NCBI GenBank assembly: GCA_001970955.1
Contig: MPUH01000140.1
Location: 1-64,000, forward strand
Length of the DNA stretch: 64,000 bases
Origin: Stentor coeruleus
Taxonomy: Eukaryota > Ciliophora > Heterotrichea > Heterotrichida > Stentoridae
Reading direction: 5' to 3'
Below the pieces are notes generated by a model. The model was not told where the DNA came from. It saw only the letters and a list, made by a program, of their open reading frames with translations, and did not search any database. Position numbers and translations under genes: made by a program. Of this stretch, positions 19,877 through 30,372 are shown piece after piece (the first letter of the stretch is position 1; every line of letters starts with the position of its first letter).

Positions 19877-20389
19877 TTATGAATAGCACTTATCAACATA
19901 TTTAACTTTCATATCTTTGGCTTCTATATCTTCTATCTGACTTGTAATAATTCTTTTCTGGAACTCTTCAGATTTCTTCAATTCCAATTTTATCTGTCTA
20001 TTGATCTTTAAAGCCCTTTCTAGTTTTTCTTGTGTTCTGACAATAGTAGAATAGAGCTTCTCTTGCTTAATCTCAATCTTATCAAAGCTTTTCATGATTG
20101 GATTTTGACTACGGGAGCGACTTCTTAATTTGCCATGAATCCCTGGACAAATTATCTTAAGAAATGTATCGCTTTTCTTAAAAGCTATGTTAAGACCTCT
20201 CAAAAGTTGTATAAAACTCTCAATTGTATACTTGGAGTTCAATGTTGGAAGAACAATTGAGGCAAACAGATCCATATTACTAATACAGCACATTCGTCCT
20301 TTCCAATTTATAAAAGGCTTAAATGATGCTTCTTGTAGATGTCTTATAATCACACCTACAGAGTCTATTTCGGTACTATCGTTATTCAT
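19877..20389 (-). CDS. divergent HSF-type DNA-binding domain protein
   Basis: A 170-aa protein. Residues about 25-90 fit the heat-shock-factor fold: INWKGRMCCISNMDLFASIVLP aligns with the W...F.I.D...F...VLP pattern (the Trp and LP are kept), and SFIQLLRGLNIAFKK with the recognition helix SFVRQLNxYGFxK. The Arg-Gln of the recognition helix is changed (LLRG), so DNA specificity would differ or be lost. A basic RSRSRSQ follows, and then a coiled coil (about 110-150) in the position of the HSF trimerisation region. Short for an HSF and without an activation domain. The call rests on pattern recognition. Confidence 0.5.
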   Translation of the reverse strand: MNNDSTEIDSVGVIIRHLQEASFKPFINWKGRMCCISNMDLFASIVLPTLNSKYTIESFIQLLRGLNIAFKKSDTFLKIICPGIHGKLRSRSRSQNPIMKSFDKIEIKQEKLYSTIVRTQEKLERALKINRQIKLELKKSEEFQKRIITSQIEDIEAKDMKVKYVDKCYS

Positions 20390-22010
20390 ATTTACTAAGA
20401 TCTTGTTACAATATCCAATGAATTAATATATACTAATATTTTTGCTTTTTGGGCAGTCTGCTTAATAAATCGTTCTAGAACAATTTTGCTGTTATCCTAA
20501 GAAAAAATATGGAAGATGATTTTGGTCGATAGACTATCCTAGTTAGTATTCGGGAGCTTTTTATTATAAGGTTTAATGATTAACATGACTATGTCTAGGT
20601 ACATGGTGAAATGGAATTTCATTTTTTTGTATGATACACTAGGATTAGGTATAGTTAGGAAATTTTGTATTAAAAACAGAGAGTTTTGTAGTCAGAATAA
20701 GTTTTTAAAGCTTTGCTTGTGGGTTTATTATTAGATTTTTGAAACTATCTATTTGATATGAATATAAATACTCTTATGTATTTACTAAAGTTGTTTTACT
20801 TTGAGATTTTATGAGATAATACATAAAATTATTTATTAAAGTCATGAGTGTAAAAAAATAATCAGAAATGAGTTTAAATCCTTATGCAAACAACTGATAT
20901 ACGAGTTTTAATATTTAAGAAATCAAAGCGAGAATAATGCGATGCAATAAATTTAAGACTTTGCATCATAAAAAATGAAAAAATCTTTTAATTATGTTTC
21001 TTTATATAGTCTAAGCTAAAAATCACTTTCAATTGTATTGTTTTATGAACACATCAGATTTTCATAATATTTCTATAATAAAATCATCAGTATCAATCAA
21101 GTATTATAAAAGTTTTAAGTAATAATTATCTATATAGACAATAATATTGACTTTCATATAAATCAAATTATACTATGATTATTTCATATCATTTATTTAG
21201 AATTAATATTCTATGATAAGTTTTGATATAGATAATTTTTAATCTAGACTTTACACTTTATATTTATTCAATTTTATAGCTGAAATTTAGAAGAGAAATT
21301 TATGATAAGAATTTTAAATTGTACGTTAAATGTATTTTATTCAATATATTTTGTGAAATTATAATCTTAGCTAAATAAAACGTCATTATAAGTTTTAATT
21401 AGATGAGGATAAATAGAAGAATAATGCTGATAAAATATACCCAAACTTATTTTGATTAATGAAATTTGAAGGGAAATTCTGTTTACAGTGATTGGTTTAA
21501 TTATAAATTCAGGTAATCTTTGAGGAAATTTTAATATCTGCGAATTTATATATAATTCTCTTCATATGATCTCATTGAGTTATTACTTAAAACAGCTTTT
21601 AAGATAACAAAAATCTCATATAAAAAATATTTAAAGTTTCAACACTCAAAATCCTTCAAAAAAATGCTTAATTTTTAATTTACTTCAGCATTTAACTTCA
21701 CAAAAAATCCTTCTTCCTAAATCTAAAACAATCATCAACTTCCTCAAATACACAAAAATAAAAAAAACTCTTATATTCACAATAAAAACCCTCTACTTAC
21801 TTTCCCAATATTTCAAATCTCCTTCTTTATCTCTACAAAACATATTTCAAAAGCTATTCGAATAATTAAATTTTGTCATAAACTACTTAAATCCTTTCTA
21901 ATCATATACAAACCAAAATATATTCTTTCCTATAAAATCCTTTCCAAAAAAAAAAATCTAATTACAAATTTCCTCATAACTTAAACTGACTAAGTTAAAT
22001 CGCTACTTAA
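20390..22010. other. long gene-poor spacer
   Basis: About 1.6 kb, very AT-rich. Part of 20440-20770 translates with some complexity but I could not place it in a family. The last 300 bases (21700-21980) are C-rich and G-poor, consistent with the 3' flank of the minus-strand gene that follows. Confidence 0.45.
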
Positions 22011-22367
22011 CTAGTTGTATTTCTTGTCAGCAGGGTGCTCACATTTTACATAGTCTTCAAGTAAAGATGCGCAAGAGCCACCTCTCTGCAAACATTGAAA
22101 TGCCTTTTCATATGGCGAGGCACAAGAAGCAGGAGCATTTCTAACCTCTTGATAGCAATCAACAACAGCTCTTGCGTGACTTTCACATTTCTCAGGGTGC
22201 ACAAATCTTCCCTCTGGTCTTTTTCTGCAATCAGCAAGCATTTTGGCAACTTTCCCACAAGCATAAAAAGCTCTAACTGAGCCAATTAGCTCTTTGTTGT
22301 GATAATCCGTATCAATTGGTCCAACTATTGGAGGGTTCGCCAAGAAGTTCCATTTATCTTCTGCCAT
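22011..22367 (-). CDS. NDUFA8: NDUFA8-like complex I subunit, four CX9C motifs
   Basis: A 118-aa protein with four CX9C motifs: CGKVAKMLADC, CESHARAVVDC, CASPYEKAFQC and CASLLEDYVKC. Four CX9C motifs in this order are the hallmark of NDUFA8, an accessory subunit of mitochondrial complex I that is imported to the intermembrane space by the MIA40 disulfide relay. It is shorter than the human protein (about 170 aa), lacking the C-terminal tail. Other multi-CX9C proteins are possible, so the identity is likely but not certain. ATG 22367 is the only suitable start; no intron. Confidence 0.65.
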   Translation of the reverse strand: MAEDKWNFLANPPIVGPIDTDYHNKELIGSVRAFYACGKVAKMLADCRKRPEGRFVHPEKCESHARAVVDCYQEVRNAPASCASPYEKAFQCLQRGGSCASLLEDYVKCEHPADKKYN

Positions 22368-22537
22368 TTATTAGATCTCTTATATAAAATGACTATTTCT
22401 TTTATATTGTTAGAAATTATCATTAGTTTAGTAGTATACATTTTATTTATGCTTACAACAAGGGCTAAGTAAACTTTATTAGTTTATTTTTTTTTGCATA
22501 TTTATTAAAACAATCCTTAAGAGTGTATATTATTACA

Positions 22538-23041
22538 CTAGTTAAAGCTGTTGCTTTTTGTTTGTCGATGATAGGGCAAAGGGGGTCTGATTGATTTTTT
22601 AAATGAAGGATTTTCTTTTTCGGATACAACTGGAGGCTCAATTGGGGTTTTAAGGAAAGCTTCTTCGAATAGCTTTTCTAGGGCTTTAACTGTTGCTCGG
22701 AGCTCTTCAACTTCGAGGCGTAGGCTTTTAACTTCGAAAATAAGCTCGGAGTTCGGCTTTTGGTTGAAGTTTGTGGATTGTGGAAAGTCGGTCTGACATT
22801 CTTGACTTTTTAGATCTGAAGTTTGTATTTCGCTTTCTTCGTGGAACATGCAAGTCTCAGTTAAATCTAGGAGATTATCACTTGAAGCATTTCTTTTATT
22901 AGAAGGGTTCTTCCAAATGATGTTTATAGGTTTCTCAAATAAGAATTTAGACATAGCCAAAGATGAACGGCTACTTGTGGTAGATTTAGATAAGAACGAA
23001 TTGTAGGGTTTAGAATAAACTTGTTCTGGGTATCTTTTCAT
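22538..23041 (-). CDS. hypothetical protein with short coiled coil, 167 aa
   Basis: Not recognised. The N-terminal 60 residues are basic and Ser-rich (STTSSRSSLAMSKF); an EIQTSDLKSQECQTDF stretch, a QT-D motif also seen in ciliary and centrosomal coiled-coil proteins, lies at about 70-85; a coiled coil of about 40 residues follows (SELIFEVKSLRLEVEELRA onward), and the tail is Pro/Lys-rich. Codon use is normal for the window. It could be a cytoskeletal linker, but that is speculation. Confidence 0.65.
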   Translation of the reverse strand: MKRYPEQVYSKPYNSFLSKSTTSSRSSLAMSKFLFEKPINIIWKNPSNKRNASSDNLLDLTETCMFHEESEIQTSDLKSQECQTDFPQSTNFNQKPNSELIFEVKSLRLEVEELRATVKALEKLFEEAFLKTPIEPPVVSEKENPSFKKSIRPPLPYHRQTKSNSFN

Positions 23042-23674
23042 TTAAATTAAATTATTACAATCATATTTATTTGTCTAAAGACTTTTTTTTAAGTTCCTCA
23101 AAGAGATTTTATATTTGTGTTTTATAATTATATAACCTGACAGTATTTCTTTATTATAAAAATTTCTTTGTTAATAGCTTCATTTATGAAATTTCATTGA
23201 ATCAATGATCTCTGATATGATTTTCTATAGTTATATAATCATCATGATTATAATTATTTTTGTTTTAAGTCTCTCATTTTTGATAGCCAAAAATATATCA
23301 CCTGATGAATTAATAAGCTTCTTATAAGTATCTAAGCTTTGAAATTTCAATACTTAAATTGATATAAAACTAAATTCTCTTACAAAATAATCAAATTTAT
23401 AGTCATTTATGTAATATATAATAATACACAAATAGAAAGATAAGATATTAGGTTTAAAGTTTAGCATTGAAACTTGAGAATTTCTGAGGAATATATTTTG
23501 TAGCTTTTAATAATTTTACTATTTTAGTTCTTGCTAATTTTATATAATAGGATAGGGGATGATGAGATATGAGGTTTTACAAATACCTTTATATGATGAA
23601 AATAGCAAAAACAAAAATTCAGATTAATGTAATAAACAAATCTTGTAAGCAGTCTACATGATATAATTGTCTAA
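23042..23674. other. spacer that should hold the 5' exon of RRP40
   Basis: About 630 bases. The RRP40 frame is closed by TAA 23672-23674 without an ATG, so an upstream exon is expected. A candidate ATG frame at about 23559-23630 (MMRYEVLQIPLYDENS) ends in a stop and I could not find a 15-nt intron linking it. Confidence 0.35.
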
Positions 23675-24247
23675 TGGGATTTCGGCCATTATATAAAAGT
23701 GTTTATCAAATACTGTTCTGAACCTGGGGATTTTGTTATTGGGAGGATTCTTGATAGACAAGGGGAGCATTATAGGGTTGATATTAACGATCGTTTTGAA
23801 GCACTTCTTCAGTTTTATGACTTTGAAGGTGCTACAAAGAGAAACAGACCAAATTTAGAGCATGGAGACCTTGTTTATGTTAGAGTTCTTAGGACTAGTC
23901 AGAATACTGGTGCTATGCTCACTGGCAAGTCCCTAAATAATAAAAAAACCTGGAGTTCAGGTGAAGCTGAATTTGGTCCTCTGACTGGAGGTTGTCTTTT
24001 AACCCTCCCTATCTCTTTAATCCAGATGTAATTCTTATATAGTCTAATGAACCCAAAAGGCTGTGAAAACCTTGAATCCCTTGGCCAGTGCTTCAAATTC
24101 GACCTAGTCCTTGGCTATAATGGTAAAGTTTGGCTTAGTACTCCAGACCCTATAAAAACTATCATAATCGCTAATGCCTTGCAAAAAGTGACTCTTCCAG
24201 TTAGTGATTTCAAAACCCTCCTTAACCAGATAAAAAATTTCTACTGA
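23675..24247 (+). CDS. EXOSC3: exosome complex component RRP40 (EXOSC3), 5' end unresolved
   Basis: Cap subunit of the RNA exosome, which degrades and trims RNA 3' ends. The S1 domain starts at GDFVIGRILDRQGEHYRVDI and has the family hallmark EGATKRNRPNLEHGDLVYVRV; after the 15-nt intron (24028-24042) comes the KH domain with LGYNGKVWLS, matching the G(M/L)NG(K/R)(I/V)W motif of RRP40. The frame has no ATG between TAA 23672-23674 and the S1 domain, so the first exon (N-terminal domain) must be joined from upstream by splicing, or the gene is truncated at the 5' end. The start given is only the first codon after that stop. Confidence 0.85.
24028..24042 (+). other. 15-nt spliceosomal intron
   Basis: GTAATTCTTATATAG. 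Its removal joins the S1 and KH parts of RRP40 in frame. Confidence 0.9.
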
Positions 24248-25138
24248 TTTTCACATAATTCTAACAAAAAATGATATAGTTTAGATATTAAATTCCCCCT
24301 ATCGTTACATATTAAAAACACTGAAATATCTTAGTAACACTTATTAAATGTGTATCCATGAGTGAAAATGCACACTAAACTAATTAAAATGATTTTCTTA
24401 CTCATAGTTTTTGTATAAAAAAAATAGAAGTGTGGAATTATATTTTAACAAGTATAAATGCGATATATTGGATGCTTAATCTTATTTTATGACCATTAGG
24501 GTGTAGGTTACTTTGCATTTTTGATGATTATGCCTTCTTAATCAGGACTTTTTTCTGAAAACAGAGAAAATCATAACAAATAGTTGCAAAATTCCTCAAG
24601 TTTAGAATGAATGGCAATTCTAGCTAAAAAAGTTTGTATTCTCTTATAATTAGCAAAATTTGGTCTTTATCAATAGACTCAGAGACAAGTTATTTGTCAT
24701 CTTAAAATAGATTATAGATGTTACAGAGCCAAAAACTTTTGAGTTTTTAAGATTTTTGATCTCTTAGATGCTATCGGTATAGATATTCAATACTCGTAAG
24801 TATTTCTGATTATTAATTAGCTGGGGTTAGACATATAATTGTATATATTGATAACTAAAATAAAATCTCTTTAATCAAACATCCATGAGCAATTAACAAG
24901 TCTAATATTATCATTAAAACAGTTACTAACCTGCTAATCTTTTATATAAAAAATCATTATAAAATTTTGCGATAAGTGTCTTTTATTGCTCTCATAAAAT
25001 TTTATCAGATATTAATATAAACCATAACCAAAAGCTCAGGCCAACATTTATCTTTAATTCCTTCAAAAAAATCCTTCCAGAATCTTCACATCATATCCTT
25101 CAAGCTCTTCACAATACTATCAAAACTTTTTTAAAAAA
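24248..25138. other. spacer between convergent genes
   Basis: About 890 bases. The part 24510-24800 translates on the plus strand with few TGA but several TAA/TAG; it may be an old fragment, but no family could be named. Confidence 0.4.
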
Positions 25139-26356
25139 CTAATTATCAATGACTAAAGCAAGCGAATGGTGCATACCTGCTGCTACTTGCAAAACCCTAG
25201 ATTTACTAAAATGTTCGACTTGTAAAGGAATATTCCTATTGCTAGCAATACTTTCAATTTTCCCTTGTCTACCAAGCTGTCCATCAATACCTCTTCCACA
25301 CATAAAAAGTCTAAAATCTTGTGTAATAAACCCTGAATGTCCTCCTCCACAAGTGACATGGGCTATTTTAGGCAAGTTATTAATAACAGTTGGTGTTGCT
25401 TGACTTGAATTATTACCATGACCAAGTTGTCCATCTCCACCACTACCCCAACTAAAAACTTCTCCTTGACTTGTCACAGCTAAAACATGAAAATCCCCAC
25501 ATGAAATATCAACAACATCTTTAAGAAGCCTAAGTTTCTGTGGTTGAGCTTTGAATTTCTCAATAAGTCCTAAACCAAGCTGTCCATAATCATTACTACC
25601 CCAAGCATAAACAGCTCCTTCATTATCTCGAGCTATGACAAAATTCCTCCCACAGGCAATTTGAGTGATTTTAATCCCATCCAAACCTCCAACACGCTTT
25701 GGGGTTTTATAAGAATCTCTATTCCCATGGCCTAAAGCATACTCACGACCTGCTCCCCAGGTATAAACATAACCTTCTTCACTTAAAGCTACAGAAAAAT
25801 ACTTCCCACAAGCTACATCAATTATTTTTACCCCATCCAAGTCTCCTTTCACTGGCCCTGGACTCTTACCTCTAAGCAATTGTGGTCGAAAATCTCTTGG
25901 ATTCACAATTTGCTTTATTATTTCATGACCACATTGTCCACAATCATCTAATCCCCAGGACATGAGTTTTCCATCTTTTGTTAAACCAATCATATGTCCT
26001 CCTCCTACAGCAACTTTTGTAAAAGAATTTTCTAGATTTAATTTTGTTGGGGTTATCACATTTGCCTCACCTGTGTTATGACCTAAGATATTGTCTAAGC
26101 CGTTGCCCCATGTAAAAACTTCGCCTGTTGGGTTAATCGCCACGCTTGAGCTACATTGCCCTGAGGAGAAAACTTTTGAGACATGCTCGCGCTTGAGGTC
26201 TTCGACAACACAAGGGAATGCTTTGGAGATCTCAGAACCTAGGCCTAATTGTCCTGAAGTGTTGTTACCCCAAGCGTATAGGTTAGGGTTTGATTCACTT
26301 CTTGAATCATTAGGCCATAAGAAAGCTAAAACAGCAGGCTTTAGAAGATGCTTCAT
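25139..26356 (-). CDS. RCC1-repeat (beta-propeller) protein
   Basis: A 405-aa protein made almost wholly of RCC1 repeats, about seven blades, each with the W/C-G...G-Q-L-G signature: NTSGQLGLG, DDCGQCGH, REYALGHG, NDYGQLGLG, GDGQLGHG and GIDGQLGRQG. Such propellers act as GEFs for Ran or as docking modules. A 27-residue N-terminus precedes the first blade and could be a targeting segment, though it is not a clear mitochondrial signal. No other domain is present, so it cannot be assigned to Ran-GEF RCC1 rather than to the many RCC1-like proteins. No intron; ATG 26356. Confidence 0.88.
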   Translation of the reverse strand: MKHLLKPAVLAFLWPNDSRSESNPNLYAWGNNTSGQLGLGSEISKAFPCVVEDLKREHVSKVFSSGQCSSSVAINPTGEVFTWGNGLDNILGHNTGEANVITPTKLNLENSFTKVAVGGGHMIGLTKDGKLMSWGLDDCGQCGHEIIKQIVNPRDFRPQLLRGKSPGPVKGDLDGVKIIDVACGKYFSVALSEEGYVYTWGAGREYALGHGNRDSYKTPKRVGGLDGIKITQIACGRNFVIARDNEGAVYAWGSNDYGQLGLGLIEKFKAQPQKLRLLKDVVDISCGDFHVLAVTSQGEVFSWGSGGDGQLGHGNNSSQATPTVINNLPKIAHVTCGGGHSGFITQDFRLFMCGRGIDGQLGRQGKIESIASNRNIPLQVEHFSKSRVLQVAAGMHHSLALVIDN

Positions 26357-26754
26357 ATTATTTTATGACAATTGTATTAGGTAGACACTAGATTGCTTAA
26401 GATAAATAAATAAACTTTTTATGTTGTTTTGAGAACTAAGTGATAGAGATATTTTGTATTTTGTGTGTGAGATTGGATATTTTGTTGGAAATATGCTAGT
26501 TTGTGTTGTAATTCTGAGGTTTGTTGGATTATGAGAATTATGACATAATTTTATTGATTACTTAGACTTTATGATCTGATTGCATCTAGTGAGTATTTTT
26601 GCAATTCTTTTTCAAGCATTCAATTAGTGTAAAAAAAGTTTGAAATTTTAGATTTAAAGTCATTTTAACCTCATTAACAAAATCATTCTCCAAACTAAAT
26701 TTCTAATTTCCTTCACATAACTCAGAATTATCTAGGCAATATTATCTACTTATC
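26357..26754. other. spacer between same-strand genes
   Basis: About 400 bases, G-rich near the RCC1 gene start and C-rich near the stop of EMC3. No gene seen. Confidence 0.5.
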
Positions 26755-27465
26755 CTAATTCTTCAAGTAATAGTCCTCAATCCCATTTAATCTGAATTTG
26801 TGACTAACAAGTTCAAGGTTTTCCCTTTCGGCTTTGAAAATTTTGCTAAGATCTTTCGCTGGGCCCTGCATCATCGGTAGCGCCATATCTCTAATTTTCT
26901 CTTTCATCAAATCACCCATTGCTAATCCTAGAATCCCATTCATTCCAAACATCATCAAAAAGTATAAAGATGAAGAAGAGACATAAGTGACATCCAAAGC
27001 ACTAAGTTCTACACCTCTCTGTAGCATGCTTCTAAACTTCTGTGTTAAAGGAAAAGGGATTCTTGCTAAAATACACCCAGAACAGAAACTTGACACCCAA
27101 GTTAATAAGAGCATTGTTGAAATGCCATAAGCAGCATTTTTTTTTATCATTCCCAGCTGGCTTGTAGGGTCCATAAAAAATGGCATCGCATTCGAGTCGA
27201 ATTCCTTGTGTAGCACACCTACTGTAGCTTTGCAGAAATAGGCTCTTTTATTCCGATACGAAGTGTCTGAGAGAATTTTGCATCCTTTTTTCAGACGCTG
27301 AACACGGAGTACTGTTTCTTGGACGCAGAGGTCGTTCTTTTCTTGTTCTTCCTTTGAGTCCATAAGCTGAGAAATCACGATTCGAAGCATTCCAGCTAGG
27401 AAGACAACTATAAAAATAGGTATCAACACCCAGTTCCTAATGCTCGAATCCAAAAGTATTTCCAT
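26755..27465 (-). CDS. EMC3: ER membrane protein complex subunit 3 (EMC3)
   Basis: Core subunit of the EMC, an insertase for membrane proteins in the ER and related to the Oxa1/YidC superfamily. Conserved features: MEILLDSSIRNWVLIPIFI start, then IRIV-like first helix, MDPTSQLGMIKKN, the WVSSFCSGCILARIPFPLT stretch matching human (W-x5-SGF-x4-VPFPLT), LQRGVEL-x-LDVTYVSS, and FFGMNGI-like segment. Three transmembrane helices. ATG 27465 gives 236 aa; an in-frame GTG further up is not needed. The human protein is 261 aa. Confidence 0.9.
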   Translation of the reverse strand: MEILLDSSIRNWVLIPIFIVVFLAGMLRIVISQLMDSKEEQEKNDLCVQETVLRVQRLKKGCKILSDTSYRNKRAYFCKATVGVLHKEFDSNAMPFFMDPTSQLGMIKKNAAYGISTMLLLTWVSSFCSGCILARIPFPLTQKFRSMLQRGVELSALDVTYVSSSSLYFLMMFGMNGILGLAMGDLMKEKIRDMALPMMQGPAKDLSKIFKAERENLELVSHKFRLNGIEDYYLKN

Positions 27466-27563
27466 TATAAATTTACAACATCCAAATACCCTTTTCACAT
27501 CCTCAAAGTCCCCTCTTCATCATTCTCCCTCTGATTTTTCAACTATCTTTATCTAAATTATAA

Positions 27564-28097
27564 TCAGTTATCTAACTTCTCCTGCTCCTGCTCCTGCTCT
27601 ATTTCTTCATCTTCAAGCATACCATTAATCAGTACAGCTCCAAAACAAACAATACAAGTAGTGACTAAAAGTAGCATAATCGTAGCAACAAAAATACCAA
27701 AATAGCTATACACAATTGCAATGACTAAAAAATAGCCTTCTTCAAAATTCTCACGACATTCATCATCATGAAACACCCACACCCATCCAATCATCATCCA
27801 TAAAAACATAAAACTCAAGGCAACTGTATTTAAAGCAATGGCTGAACCACCGATTTTGTCTCCTAATTTCCCAATCAACAACAAAAAAATAGAATGGAAC
27901 CCAAAAACCCCAATAGTAACTTTTAACCAAGTCCTAACTGGGTTTTCACAATCTTCGCTTGTTATGCCAAGGATGACACTTGTTGTTATAATCTAAATTT
28001 ATAATACAGCGCAGAGTTCTAAGATTGCCACAAATTTTAAGATGTTGTTACCTGTGCTTTTAGGTTCATCTTTTTGTATCAATTCTTCGTCTTCCAT
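27564..28097 (-). CDS. four-pass membrane protein, function unknown, two exons
   Basis: Exon one (28097-28008) reads MEDEELIQKDEPKST and a hydrophobic start; a 15-nt intron (GTATTATAAATTTAG, 28007-27993) joins it to the rest. Four hydrophobic helices are seen (around FVAILELCAIITTSV, KVTIGVFGFHSIFLLL, TVALSFMFLWMMIGWVWVF and FLVIAIVYSYFGIFVATIMLL), followed by a short acidic Glu/Gln-rich tail (EEIEQEQEQEK). Total 172 aa. I do not recognise a family; tetraspan proteins of this size are common in ciliates. It lies 65 bp from the next gene to the left, on the same strand. Confidence 0.8.
27993..28007 (-). other. 15-nt spliceosomal intron
   Basis: GTATTATAAATTTAG on the minus strand; contains in-frame stops, and its removal restores a continuous membrane helix. 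Confidence 0.9.
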
Positions 28098-28607
28098 TGT
28101 CTTTAAATATAATATTTTTAAGATAACAAATGATGTCTGAAGGTTATGTTGAGAATGAAAGAAGCTGTTGATGTTTTTTTTTTTTATTTTTAAAGGAAGG
28201 ATGGAGGTTAGGGTGTTGAAAAGTTTATTGAGTTTGTATAAAAATTGAAATTGAGTGTAATAGGAAGATAAAATTGGGTAATAAAGATAAAATTATGCTA
28301 TTTTTATGGGAAGGCTTTATGATTATCTTGATAAAAAAGTGTTATATTTATTTTATATAGTGAAAAGATGATGATATATGAATTTACTACTTTTTTTATG
28401 TGTAATTTTTAAAGTTATCTATAACTAAAGAGTTAATATCCGTTTTAGCATATGTTGAATTAAAAAGATAGATTATATGGTATTAAGTATTTAAGTTTGC
28501 AAATATGGACATAATATTATCATGACTAGGTGTTGCTTTTTAGCTGCAAAATCATTTTATCCTTAAGATTGGTCAATTTTTCTAGTTAATTTTTCATGAT
28601 ATAAAAT
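28098..28607. other. spacer between divergent genes
   Basis: About 510 bases. G-rich and C-poor near the minus-strand start, AT-rich elsewhere. No gene seen. Confidence 0.5.
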
Positions 28608-29249
28608 ATGAAAAACATGTTTCACAGAGATCTATGTACAGACCAAGGTAACACATCATCTAAAGTTTACTCTAAAAATTTAGAAACCCATCAAGAGGAT
28701 ATTCAAGGCGTTCCACCTCCAGATGACAGTCTTTCTAGTAACACATCATCTTTAAGTATTGTTGATACCCCAGGTCGAGTTCAAGTTTCTCAAATGAAAG
28801 ATATAAACAAAGAAATTCGCCGAGCCGCAACTTTAGCTATAAAAAAATTCAAACACACTTCAAGAGATCTTCTTTCAGTTTCACGTGTTGATGGGGGTTC
28901 AGGATCAATTCATATAAATGATATGGACTACAAGCGAAACAACCTAAGTGAGGCTGCCGATGTATTTAAAGAAAGATTTAAAGATGAAATGATTTGTTTC
29001 AGGAATAATGCAACACTTGAAACTAATGATATGGATATGATATTTTCTAAAATCCAAGAAATACAACAAGAAATCAATCAAGCTACACAGAAACTCTTAG
29101 ATAGTGAAAAGCTTATAAGTAACACTGAAGAAAACAATGACATTTTGGAAAATAGGATTAAGAAATTAGAAGAAACTATACATGGAGAATTTACTACTGA
29201 AGGGCCAGAAAAAAGTCATAGTGAACATTGCCTTTGTATAGCATTTTAA
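28608..29249 (+). CDS. hypothetical protein with C-terminal coiled coil, 213 aa
   Basis: Not recognised. Residues 1-60 are Ser/Thr/Asp-rich and look disordered; about 65-125 is basic and helical (KEIRRAATLAIKKFKHTSRD); a coiled coil lies at about 145-195; the C-terminus is SEHCLCIAF. The last residues, C-L-C-I-A-F, include two cysteines close to the end but do not form a proper CaaX box, so prenylation is doubtful. The stop is 37 bp from the stop of the convergent Myb gene. Confidence 0.7.
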   Translation: MKNMFHRDLCTDQGNTSSKVYSKNLETHQEDIQGVPPPDDSLSSNTSSLSIVDTPGRVQVSQMKDINKEIRRAATLAIKKFKHTSRDLLSVSRVDGGSGSIHINDMDYKRNNLSEAADVFKERFKDEMICFRNNATLETNDMDMIFSKIQEIQQEINQATQKLLDSEKLISNTEENNDILENRIKKLEETIHGEFTTEGPEKSHSEHCLCIAF

Positions 29250-29286
29250 AGCTTTTTTGATAATAGACTTGTATTTAAGCATTAAG

Positions 29287-30372
29287 TTATTGCTTTTGAT
29301 GTTTAGGAGTGCTATAAAATTGGAAACGATTAGTTGGCGAGTAATGAGGCAATGAAAACCCTAAGTTCATATGCATATGAGGGGCATAATCCATAGGTTC
29401 AGAAGAGTTTTTCCTACTTTCAGAACGTAGTCCATAACAGCTGACTTCTTTTTCCGAGTTCTTCCGACTATTATTTCTTTCAAAGTCTTCACCATGCAAG
29501 CTTTTTAAAGAGTTGTTACGACTTTCATTTCTGAAAAACTGTCCATCGTGGAAATACGACTGTCTTGGTGTACATCCAACATCTCTTGGAGAAAAACTAA
29601 ACTTAAAAATGTTGTCTATCGTACTTTTAGAACTTTGCATTTCAGAAGCTGTAGTACTCGCTTGGTATATATTTTCAAGTAAGTTTTCCGGACTAAAAAC
29701 AAAAGATTTAGTCGAAATACTCTGTGCCGTTATTTCAGAAATTGGTGTAGGGCATATAATCTGTTGTTGTGGGCGTTTATTAGTCCTAATTTCTTTAGGT
29801 TTCACATAAATCGGCTGAGGTATATTTTTAGGTGATGGGATTTTTTCAACATTAACATTTTCATGTTTTTTTTTATCTTCTTGATGCTTTTTCTGAGCTT
29901 TCTTATAATAATGCCTTGGTTTCTTCAAAAGGACCTTCGCGATTTCTGGGTCATTCAGCAGTTCTTGAATATTCCCAACGATCCTTTCTTTTTCAGGCTT
30001 ATGTTTGTTGTGCCTTCTTAAATTTTTACGAACAATGCTGTAGAAGTGATTTTTTGTTGAGTTGTCAGTTCGACCTTTGAGGAACTTGGATATTTCTGAC
30101 CATTTATTTCCATAGATTTTTTGTTTTTCGAATAAGATTTTCTCCTCTTGAGCTGACCAACTATCCTTGGTGATTTTTGGGTTCAAGTTATTATTCCACC
30201 TTTCTCTGCATTGTTTTCCAGTTTTGTTCGCGATGTTGAACTTTTCCTTGAACTCTCGGCTTATAAGTGCCCATTTTTTAGGCCCGTATGTATTAACAAG
30301 CTGTTCGAGGATTTTATCTTCCTGTTTATATCTTACCTCTTCTGTCCAAACTTTTCTTTCACTGTTCTCCAT
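29287..30372 (-). CDS. Myb-like R2R3 DNA-binding protein
   Basis: A 361-aa protein. Two SANT/Myb repeats are seen: residues about 10-62 (the W's of repeat one are KVWTEE, KKWALI and ERWNN, with the core GKQCRERWNNNLNP) and about 65-115 (DSWSAQEE, NKWSEISKFL and TDNSTKNHFYSIVRKNL). This is the typical R2R3 arrangement of eukaryotic transcription factors; animal Myb and ciliate Myb/CDC5-like proteins share it. The rest is basic, Ser/Asn-rich and low in structure. Myb proteins usually bind (C/T)AACNG, and an AACGG-containing motif sits at starts of the DOMON genes about 30 kb away, an association that is only suggestive. Confidence 0.85.
   Translation of the reverse strand: MENSERKVWTEEVRYKQEDKILEQLVNTYGPKKWALISREFKEKFNIANKTGKQCRERWNNNLNPKITKDSWSAQEEKILFEKQKIYGNKWSEISKFLKGRTDNSTKNHFYSIVRKNLRRHNKHKPEKERIVGNIQELLNDPEIAKVLLKKPRHYYKKAQKKHQEDKKKHENVNVEKIPSPKNIPQPIYVKPKEIRTNKRPQQQIICPTPISEITAQSISTKSFVFSPENLLENIYQASTTASEMQSSKSTIDNIFKFSFSPRDVGCTPRQSYFHDGQFFRNESRNNSLKSLHGEDFERNNSRKNSEKEVSCYGLRSESRKNSSEPMDYAPHMHMNLGFSLPHYSPTNRFQFYSTPKHQKQ

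Noticed and set aside
20440-20770. possible IS1595/Merlin-like transposase fragment
   Set aside because: A few Cys and Trp positions looked suggestive, but no catalytic motif was found; too weak.
24510-24800. possible old gene open if TAA/TAG are read as Gln
   Set aside because: Two TGA and no named motif; in AT-rich DNA such frames are expected by chance.
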